In this document: positions 1 to 4,986 of the stretch, piece after piece
Layout of the letters: the number at the start of each line of letters is the position of its first letter
Position numbering within the stretch: the stretch's first letter is position 1
Assembly: GCA_023428365.1 (NCBI GenBank)
Contig: JAEYYQ010000116.1
Coordinates: 1-7,337 of the forward strand
Direction: 5' to 3'
Origin: Pseudomonadota bacterium
GTDB taxonomy: Bacteria; Pseudomonadota; Alphaproteobacteria; Rhizobiales; Hyphomicrobiaceae
Length of the DNA stretch: 7,337 nucleotides
The notes under the pieces: generated by a model
Databases searched by the model: none
What the model saw: only the letters and a program-made list of their open reading frames with translations
Told to the model about the DNA's origin: nothing
Position numbers and translations under genes: made by a program

Positions 1-24
1 TCGGCCGAGACGCAGCAGGCAAAC

Positions 25-120
25 GGGGAAGTCCCGCTCCCGGTGGGGCGACCGGACTTCAAATCCGGGTGGGGCCGTCAGACGGTCCCAGGTGGGTTCG
101 ACTCCCATCCTTCCCCGCCA
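25..120 (+). tRNA. selC: Selenocysteine tRNA (tRNA-Sec, anticodon TCA)
   Basis: This is a 96-nt selenocysteine tRNA, which SelB delivers to in-frame UGA codons. The anticodon loop (57-63) carries TCA at 59-61 and is closed by a 5-bp stem (52-56 with 64-68). The long variable arm typical of tRNA-Sec folds as an 8-bp hairpin at about 72-90. The T arm has a 5-bp stem (92-96 with 104-108) around the loop TTCGACT. The acceptor pairs GGGGAAG (25-31) with CTTCCCC (110-116), the discriminator is G117, and CCA is encoded (118-120). The eighth acceptor pair expected in bacterial tRNA-Sec would be T32 with C109, a mismatch. The overall layout aligns well with E. coli selC. It implies that the organism makes selenoproteins, commonly formate dehydrogenase; selA and selB would be elsewhere, possibly just left of the window. 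The first 24 bases of the window hold nothing I can assign. Confidence 0.97.
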
Positions 121-140
121 ACTCCTCCTGAAGGTGGACG

Positions 141-599
141 ATGAACCCGAACACCGCAGCCCTGCTCGGGCAATTCGAAGCTGCCGCGGAGACGGCCCAG
201 GAAACCGAAATAGCGGTGCGCAAAAAGCTGGCCGACGAAGTGGCCCGCCTTGAGCGCGAGCGGACTTTCGCGTTCAGACGCGTCCGGCTTGTGCGCACGC
301 TTCTCAATGCTGCGGAGGTGCATGACACCGAACCCGACGCGCTGATGGCCGAGCGGCGCGCGGTCTGCAATGAACTCGACTGGAACGGCGAAACCGAAAT
401 GCAAAGCACCATTCTGGATCACCTGCAGCCGGTCGCACTCAGCATTTGGAAATGCACCTGCGCCGACACGGAGCAAGGCTCGGCAGAGATCACCCAAGAA
501 TTGCAAGCCTTTGAGACCTGGCACGAAACAGCCTACGGAAAATCATTCTACGCCTTGTTCGATCGCTATGTTCCGCAGGTGCCCGTTGTCGACTTCTGA
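141..599 (+). CDS. Hypothetical protein directly downstream of selC (152 aa)
   Basis: I do not recognise this protein family. The predicted protein is 152 aa, soluble, with no signal peptide or membrane segment. Residues 1-60 are rich in Ala, Glu, Arg and Leu and look helical, possibly a short coiled coil (the stretch around KKLADEVARLERERTF). The C-terminal half has three scattered aromatic/Cys patches (WKCTC, FETWHE, FYALFDRY) but no catalytic motif I can name. The start ATG at 141 has a good ribosome binding site, AAGG at 131-134, about 6 nt upstream. Third codon positions are mostly G or C, which supports real coding. The ATG is only 20 nt after the tRNA CCA end and no terminator lies between them, so the gene may be on the same transcript as selC. 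It overlaps the start of the next gene, suggesting translational coupling. Confidence 0.7.
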   Translation: MNPNTAALLGQFEAAAETAQETEIAVRKKLADEVARLERERTFAFRRVRLVRTLLNAAEVHDTEPDALMAERRAVCNELDWNGETEMQSTILDHLQPVALSIWKCTCADTEQGSAEITQELQAFETWHETAYGKSFYALFDRYVPQVPVVDF

Positions 600-972
600 A
601 ACCACCGAGTTCGATCAATGGCTCGCCGACATGGTGCGTCATCACGGCGAGTTCACGGTACTCGTCATCCTGACGGGTATCGGCGAAAGGAAGATATCGC
701 CGCTGTGCTCGACGTTTCTGCACGTCATTGGCGATGACGTTGATTGGGACGACATCAGGCTGATGTTCGCCGGCTCGGGCCAGAATTGGGATGGCGCGGC
801 ATTCTTCCCAACGAAAGCAGATGGCGGCGGCCCGATCGACAATGTGACAGCGCGGGAGCGCTTGGCGGAGTTGCAGACAAAAGTGATGGAAGATCGCATG
901 ATCCTCAATGAGGGACACTTCTTCGATACCCTCGGTCGTCGGATCGAAATCGAGCCCTTGCCTGACGCCTGA
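568..972 (+). CDS. Hypothetical protein, second gene after selC (about 134 aa)
   Basis: This is an unrecognised protein of about 134 aa. It is acidic and soluble, with Trp at three places (FDQWLADM, VDWDDIR, QNWDGAAFF) and a C-terminal section rich in charged residues; no known domain is evident. Codon use (G/C at third positions from about 600 onward) supports coding in this frame. The frame is open from further upstream, but that part lies inside the previous gene and reads as shadow. The ATG at 568 overlaps the previous gene by 32 nt and has no clear ribosome binding site. A TTG at 586 sits 6 nt after AGG at 577-579 and is a serious alternative. The stop (970-972) abuts the stop of the convergent response regulator gene. 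The pair with the preceding gene looks like a two-gene operon of unknown role. Confidence 0.62.
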   Translation: MFRRCPLSTSETTEFDQWLADMVRHHGEFTVLVILTGIGERKISPLCSTFLHVIGDDVDWDDIRLMFAGSGQNWDGAAFFPTKADGGGPIDNVTARERLAELQTKVMEDRMILNEGHFFDTLGRRIEIEPLPDA

Positions 973-1695
973 CTAACCAACCCGCCGCACGTCTGCCGTG
1001 AACGTATAGCCGACGCTGCGGACGGTCTTGATCAATGTTGGCGTGTCCGGATCGTCCTCGATCTTCTTGCGCAGACGAGCGACCAGGTTGTCGATCGTAC
1101 GATCCAACGGCGCCCAATCCTGCCCCTTCAATAAATCCATGATATCGCTGCGGGACAGCACACGCTGCGGTCGCTTCACAAAGGCTTCCAGCAGGTTGAA
1201 TTCGCTGGTCGTGAGCTCCTGCGAGCCGCCGCCCTGCCGTTCCAGGGCGCGGCGTGGAATATCGAGTATCCAGCCCTCGAAGGCATAGCGTTGCTCGGTT
1301 CGCCCGGGCGTTGCCTCGCCTCCACCAGATCGCCGGAGAACGGCTCGAACCCTCGCCACCAGCTCGCGCAATTCGAACGGCTTGGCGAGATAATCGTCGG
1401 CGCCGAGTTCCAACCCGACCACGCGGTCGATAGCATCACCCTTTCCGGTCAGCATGATGATCGGGATTGTGTGCTCGCGGAGCAGATCCCGAGCCAGATC
1501 AAGCCCGTTCTCCTTCCCCAGCCCCAGATCGAGTGTAATCAGGTTAACCGTCTGGCGGCCCAGAACGTCACGCATCTCGGCCCCGTTCTGAGCCTCGGAT
1601 ACGCCGAAACCTTCACCCTCGAGACACCGCCTCAGCAGTGTCCGCACCTTGGCGTCGTCATCGACAACGAGAATATGCTGCTGCCCTGCCGCCAT
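973..1695 (-). CDS. OmpR/PhoB-family response regulator (candidate FxkR-like)
   Basis: This is a 240-aa two-component transcription factor. The receiver domain (about 7-121) shows the acidic cluster DDD at 12-14, phosphoacceptor D56 in LITLDLGLG, T83 in MLTGK and K105 in LAKPF. The output domain (about 138-236) is a winged helix of the OmpR/PhoB type, with the family signatures LTTSEFNLLEAF at 161-172, DRTIDNLVARLRKKI at 198-212 and IKTVRSVGYTF at 222-232. Length is usual for the family. The start ATG (1693-1695) is preceded by a G-rich stretch that is only a weak ribosome binding site. The gene is divergent from the hybrid kinase across 133 nt, which suggests they are partners. Given the FixL-like kinase and the FixK-like gene nearby, it may play the part of R. 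etli FxkR, an OmpR-type regulator that activates fixK. The family assignment is secure; the FxkR role is inference. Confidence 0.95.
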   Translation of the reverse strand: MAAGQQHILVVDDDAKVRTLLRRCLEGEGFGVSEAQNGAEMRDVLGRQTVNLITLDLGLGKENGLDLARDLLREHTIPIIMLTGKGDAIDRVVGLELGADDYLAKPFELRELVARVRAVLRRSGGGEATPGRTEQRYAFEGWILDIPRRALERQGGGSQELTTSEFNLLEAFVKRPQRVLSRSDIMDLLKGQDWAPLDRTIDNLVARLRKKIEDDPDTPTLIKTVRSVGYTFTADVRRVG

Positions 1696-1828
1696 CGCAC
1701 CCCACGGCCCATTTCAATTGCCGCTCGGCACCCGCCTGCGCCACAATGACCAATACCTAACCGCGTTGCTTGCCTCATGCAACGTGACCGAATACTTCGA
1801 TGGTTAGCAACGGCATTCTGGATGACAC
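1696..1828. promoter_or_regulatory. Divergent promoter region between response regulator and hybrid kinase, with inverted repeats
   Basis: These 133 nt must hold the promoters of both two-component genes. CGTTGC at 1764-1769 and GCAACG at 1779-1784 form a perfect 6-bp inverted repeat with a 9-nt spacer. GCAACG occurs again at 1807-1812. A second pair, CTAACC (1757-1762) and GGTTAG (1802-1807), brackets it. These could be operator half-sites or a leader hairpin of the kinase mRNA. No FixK box and no GATACA-type direct repeat is present here. I could not place -35/-10 elements with confidence. The kinase start at 1829 has only a weak ribosome binding site (TGGAT at about 1819-1823). Confidence 0.5.
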
Positions 1829-3415
1829 ATGGCTCAGATTCCCGGTTCACCACCGTCGCCGGAAGCACAGACCGCAAAGCTGCTCAGCATCCTGGAATCG
1901 GCGGTCACAGCGATCATTACGATCGATGAACGTGGACTGATGGAAACCGTCAATCCCGCGACTGAGCGCTTGTTTGGCTACGATGCCTCCGACCTGATCG
2001 GCCAGAATGTCAAAATCCTCATGCCCGGGCCTTACCAGGAGGAGCATGACGGCTATATTGCCAGCTACGTGAAGACAGGCGTCAGGAAAATCATTGGGAT
2101 CGGGCGGGAGGTTACTGGTCGTCGCAAAGACGGAACGACGTTCCCGGTCCATCTGTCGGTCAGCGAATTCGAAGTCGGCGGGCGGCGCTTCTTCACTGGC
2201 ATGGTCCACGACATCAGCGACCGCAAGCACGTCGAGGAGGCGCTGCGGGAGAGCGAACGGCGCTTGGCGCACGTGCAGAAAATGGAGGCGGTCGGACAGC
2301 TCACTGGCGGCATAGCCCATGACTTCAACAATCTTCTCCTGGTGATCAGCGGAAATCTCGAACTTCTGGAAATGCGCCTCGATGATGAGGATTCCAGGGT
2401 GCTCCTCGCGGATGCGCGCGATGCTGCCGCGCTCGGATCGAAGCTGACCGATCAACTGCTGACCTTCGCCAGGCGACGCCATATGGAGCCGCAGGTCATT
2501 CAGCTCAACGCGCTGGTCGTGAATATCACCGACATGCTACGCCGCACCCTCGGCGAGCATATTAGTCTGTCCACATCTCTTGCGCGCGACGTCTGGCTGA
2601 CGAAAGCCGATCCGAGCCAGTTCCAAAGCGCAATCATCAATCTGGCCGTAAACGCGCGCGATGCGATGCCGCGTGGCGGAAAGCTGGTGGTCGAAACCCG
2701 CAACATCACCTTCGGGGCGGACCATGCCGATTTCCAGCCGGAACTGAAGCCAGGGGACTACGTGCAGCTCTCGATCTCGGACACCGGGACCGGGATGCCG
2801 CCCGAGGTGCGTGACCGGGTATTCGAGCCGTTCTTCACCACCAAGGAAAAAGGCCGCGGCACAGGTCTCGGTCTGGCGATGGTCTATGGTTTTGTGAAAC
2901 AATCCGGCGGACACGTCACTGTCTATAGCGAGGTCGGATACGGCACCACGATCAATCTTTACTTCCCGCGAGCCGACACAGATGCATCTGCCGGCCTCAC
3001 ATCCAAACCGGCTCGCGATCTGGATCCCGACGCTCGCGAGACCATACTGGTTGTCGAGGATGACGAACGTGTCAGGCATCTCACGCTCAGGCGCCTGAAG
3101 CTCATCGGCTACTCCGTCCTGGAAGCAAGCGATGGCCCCAAGGCTCTGGAAATTCTTCGCAGCTCCGCTCCGGTCGATCTCGTGTTCACCGATCTCGTCA
3201 TGCCTGGTGGGCTTTCCGGCAGAGACGTCGCAATGCGCGCGCGGGAACTCAAGCCCGGCATCAAGGTGCTCCTGACGTCAGGATATGCCGAGGAGCTTGT
3301 ACACGGTGACGAATTGGATCTCGAGCAGCTCAAGGTTCTGCGGAAACCCTATCAGCAAGCCGATCTCGTCGCCGCACTGCGCGAAGTCCTCGGCAGTTCC
3401 AGCACGCAGCGCTAG
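1829..3415 (+). CDS. Hybrid sensor histidine kinase, FixL-like PAS + HisKA + HATPase_c + receiver
   Basis: This is a 528-aa cytoplasmic kinase with no membrane segment. An N-terminal PAS domain (about 16-132) resembles the heme PAS of FixL. H73 in EEHDGY and R93 in IIGIGR are exactly 20 residues apart, as are proximal His200 and distal Arg220 of Bradyrhizobium FixL. A short helix leads to the HisKA domain with phosphoacceptor H164 in [11 protein letters not shown]. The ATPase domain has the N box [11 protein letters not shown] (271-281), the G1 box DTGTGM (318-323), the F box VFEPFFTTK (331-339) and the G2 box GTGLGLA (344-350). A C-terminal receiver (about 405-522) has E410-D411-D412, phosphoacceptor D455 in [10 protein letters not shown]483 and K506. 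The likely role is O2-sensing autophosphorylation, with signal passed through its own receiver and to the divergent OmpR-type regulator. Heme binding is inferred: many S-box kinases share this motif without being tested. A FixL-type hybrid (hFixL) is my preferred reading. Confidence 0.93.
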   Translation: MAQIPGSPPSPEAQTAKLLSILESAVTAIITIDERGLMETVNPATERLFGYDASDLIGQNVKILMPGPYQEEHDGYIASYVKTGVRKIIGIGREVTGRRKDGTTFPVHLSVSEFEVGGRRFFTGMVHDISDRKHVEEALRESERRLAHVQKMEAVGQLTGGIAHDFNNLLLVISGNLELLEMRLDDEDSRVLLADARDAAALGSKLTDQLLTFARRRHMEPQVIQLNALVVNITDMLRRTLGEHISLSTSLARDVWLTKADPSQFQSAIINLAVNARDAMPRGGKLVVETRNITFGADHADFQPELKPGDYVQLSISDTGTGMPPEVRDRVFEPFFTTKEKGRGTGLGLAMVYGFVKQSGGHVTVYSEVGYGTTINLYFPRADTDASAGLTSKPARDLDPDARETILVVEDDERVRHLTLRRLKLIGYSVLEASDGPKALEILRSSAPVDLVFTDLVMPGGLSGRDVAMRARELKPGIKVLLTSGYAEELVHGDELDLEQLKVLRKPYQQADLVAALREVLGSSSTQR

Positions 3416-3428
3416 AGCTTCCGCGGAC

Positions 3429-3442
3429 TTGATTACAATCAA
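3429..3442. promoter_or_regulatory. Perfect FixK/FNR box (anaerobox)
   Basis: The sequence TTGAT-TACA-ATCAA is an exact match to the consensus TTGAT-N4-ATCAA bound by FixK and FNR proteins, extended by one base on each side to a 16-bp palindrome (3428-3443). It lies in the gap between the hybrid kinase stop (3415) and the 181-aa gene (3552). If it activates at the usual distance of about 41.5 bp, transcription would begin near 3477, giving a leader of about 75 nt. The rest of the gap (3416-3551) shows only a weaker partial match around 3462-3469 (TGATCAAT). A FixK-like protein is encoded 760 bp downstream. Confidence 0.85.
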
Positions 3443-3551
3443 GGTATCGCCGGCGAATACGTGATCAATTGCAAGACCAGGACCAGCCAGCTCCATTTGG
3501 CGCAACTGGTGATGGTCGACGAAGACTTTCCGTCTGGGCGATTATTGATCC

Positions 3552-4097
3552 ATGTCAACCCACACGTATACGTCAGGGGGCAGATTGGATGCTCAGGCTT
3601 CCTCTTGGACTAAGCGCGACGTGACCAATCGCCCCGTTGGATCTTCGAACAGTCGGTTCGCGGTTGCGACGTTTGAAACGTGGGGTGGCCTGCAGAAGGC
3701 TTTGAGTGAACTGCAAGGCAAAGGACTGACGACGGATACCTTCAGCTGCCTTGGACTGCAGCGCCTGTTTGCAAACAAACCACCCACGCTCGCAGATCAG
3801 CTTCGCGGTGACCGCGAATTGGAGTTCGCCAACAATCCGGAGACTGTGTGCTGTACCTGCGGAACGCTCGCAGACTGCCTGTTGAGCCGCCTGACGGCAG
3901 GAGCTTCAACGCTTGGCACCGCGCTCGGACATTGGCTGATTCCTCGCCATGCCAACGATATTCAGCGCGCGGTTCTCGCGGGCCAGATCGTCTTCTGGGT
4001 TCAGCTGTTCGATAGCGCCGATGAGCGTCGCGCCTATGATGCGCTACTGGCCAACAGCTCGCAATCCGTCGGCGTCCATGACCTCGTGAACGATTGA
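3552..4097 (+). CDS. Unrecognised 181-aa protein under a FixK box, possibly GsrM/17M-like fold
   Basis: I cannot name this protein. It is soluble. Its two halves loosely recall the general stress protein 17M type. Residues 36-68 have the pattern of a strand-helix-strand (RFAVATFETW..LQKAL..L...GL..DTFSCLG). Residues 118-177 end in a helix and strand pattern with GQIVFWVQLFDSADERRA and the terminal motif VGVHDL. A short cysteine cluster lies between them (C100, C101, C103, C109), with C66 before it. The ATG at 3552 is the first possible start because TGA at 3546-3548 is in frame just upstream. Its ribosome binding site is weak, and TTG at 3585 after AGGGGG (3575-3580) is an alternative. The perfect FixK box upstream suggests low-oxygen induction. 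The FixK-like gene follows after a gap of about 104 nt on the same strand, so partial co-transcription is possible. Confidence 0.7.
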   Translation: MSTHTYTSGGRLDAQASSWTKRDVTNRPVGSSNSRFAVATFETWGGLQKALSELQGKGLTTDTFSCLGLQRLFANKPPTLADQLRGDRELEFANNPETVCCTCGTLADCLLSRLTAGASTLGTALGHWLIPRHANDIQRAVLAGQIVFWVQLFDSADERRAYDALLANSSQSVGVHDLVND

Positions 4098-4101
4098 GCC
4101 T

Positions 4102-4117
4102 GATACAAACTGATACA
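4102..4117 (+). promoter_or_regulatory. K-box-like direct repeat upstream of the fixK-like gene
   Basis: GATACA-AACT-GATACA is a perfect 6-N4-6 direct repeat with one-helical-turn (10-bp) spacing, part of a tandem duplication of TGATACAAAC at 4101-4120. OmpR/PhoB-type regulators bind direct repeats of 10-11 bp. From memory, the R. etli FxkR target (K-box) in the fixK promoter is GTTACA-N4-GTTACA, so each half here differs by one base and the spacing is identical. It lies about 85-100 bp ahead of the favoured start of the FixK-like gene. A short repeat of GAACGT (4129-4134 and 4136-4141) follows it. No convincing -10 hexamer was seen. Confidence 0.6.
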
Positions 4118-4201
4118 AACTGTTGCACGAACGTTGAACGTCCATGACGAAGTGATGGTCGATTGCTGAGGCTTGATCTTCCCGGTATGGAGCCTTCAGC
4201 G

Positions 4202-4915
4202 ATGCACACCTCTATCGATCAGCTTTCAAGCGTCCGTGGTCTCAGATTGCAGCCAGCACGCTTTGCAGCACCAGCGATGGATCTGGATGAGTGCTTGGAG
4301 CGGGCTGCGTTGCGCCGCATCGAGGCTAAGGAGTTCCTGTTCGCCGACGGCGATCAAGTGTCCCACCTCTATCGCATCGAAACCGGGACGGTGGTGATGT
4401 TCAAGGTTCTCGCCGACGGCAGGCGCCAGGTGATGGGCTTTGCATTTCCAGGCGATCTGATCGGCCTGGGTGTCGAAGGCGAGCACGTCATGAACGCTCA
4501 GGCGGTCAAGGCGACCCGGCTGCGCAGCCTTCCGCTGACCATGCTGAGGCAGGCGACCGCCAACAATCCGGCTCTGTGCCTGAAGCTTTACGAGGCCCTC
4601 TCCCGGGAACTTGCCGCAACGCGCGATCTGATGCTGACCACAGGGCAGCGCAGCGCCATGGAACGCCTGACCGGATTTCTTCTCGCCCTGTCGCGGCGCA
4701 ATGCGCGCAACGGCCTGGACCCGGCACGCTTCGATCTGCCGATGACCCGCACGGATATCGGCGACTTCCTCGGCCTCACGATTGAAACGGTCAGTCGCAC
4801 GTTCACCAAGCTGAAGAAGATGGGACTGATCGAACTGCCTCGCTGCAACGAGGTGAAGCTGCTGGATGTCGACCAGATCGAGCGCATGGCGAATGGCGAG
4901 GGACAAGCCGCCTAA
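4202..4915 (+). CDS. fixK: Crp/Fnr-family transcriptional regulator, FixK-like
   Basis: This is a 237-aa transcription factor of the Crp/Fnr superfamily. A cyclic-nucleotide-binding-like beta roll occupies about residues 26-115 (FLFADGDQVSHLYRIETG, then FAFPGDLIGLG). A long dimerisation helix follows (about 118-145), then a C-terminal helix-turn-helix (about 178-212). The recognition helix LTIETVSRTF has E195, S198 and R199, the E-xx-SR pattern by which FNR and FixK read TTGAT half-sites. Only three cysteines are present (C31, C126, C215) and none form the N-terminal iron-sulfur motif of FNR, so O2 sensing is probably indirect, as in FixK. I chose ATG 4202 because GGAG at 4189-4192 is 9 nt upstream; TTG 4163 and ATG 4187 are in-frame alternatives. 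It is likely activated through the direct repeat at 4102-4117, and it probably acts at the FixK box at 3429-3442. The gene ends at the hairpin terminator. Confidence 0.92.
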   Translation: MHTSIDQLSSVRGLRLQPARFAAPAMDLDECLERAALRRIEAKEFLFADGDQVSHLYRIETGTVVMFKVLADGRRQVMGFAFPGDLIGLGVEGEHVMNAQAVKATRLRSLPLTMLRQATANNPALCLKLYEALSRELAATRDLMLTTGQRSAMERLTGFLLALSRRNARNGLDPARFDLPMTRTDIGDFLGLTIETVSRTFTKLKKMGLIELPRCNEVKLLDVDQIERMANGEGQAA

Positions 4916-4942
4916 CTCCCACACAAGAAATTTGAGACGATC

Positions 4943-4979
4943 CGACTAAGGCGAAGCAGAACCTGCTTCGCCTTAGTCG
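4943..4979. terminator. Bidirectional intrinsic terminator
   Basis: A perfect 17-bp inverted repeat (4943-4959 with 4963-4979) encloses a 3-nt loop. The stem is GC-rich around its centre, and a short T run (4980-4982) follows on the plus strand. It starts 28 nt after the stop of the FixK-like gene and ends 7 nt beyond the stop of the convergent P-type ATPase gene, so it can serve both. The minus-strand side lacks a clear T tract, so termination may be better for the plus-strand transcript. Confidence 0.85.
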
Positions 4980-4986
4980 TTTCCGG

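Noticed and set aside
370..567. Upstream extension of the second unknown gene to ATG 370
   Set aside because: This part overlaps well-supported coding of the first gene in another frame, and its translation looks like out-of-frame sequence.
568..599. Programmed or accidental frameshift joining the two unknown genes after selC
   Set aside because: Both frames have their own plausible starts, and no slippery sequence is evident; overlapping genes explain it more simply.
1508..1522. Partial copy of the selC 3' end (TCCTTCCCC) as a possible att duplication
   Set aside because: Only about nine bases match, and they lie inside the response regulator gene; no integrase gene is present.
3462..3469. 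Second FixK site around TGATCAAT
   Set aside because: It lacks the TTGAT-N4-ATCAA spacing; at most a half-site, or part of the promoter -10 region.
3416..3613. Open frame continuing after the kinase stop codon, with possible starts GTG 3461, GTG 3509 or ATG 3512
   Set aside because: Codon use is partly coding-like, but no ribosome binding site is visible, it overlaps the 181-aa gene in another frame, and it contains the FixK box; a small protein or readthrough tail cannot be supported.
4163..4201. TTG 4163 as the start of the FixK-like protein
   Set aside because: It has no good ribosome binding site, while ATG 4202 has GGAG at a suitable distance and gives a normal FixK length.
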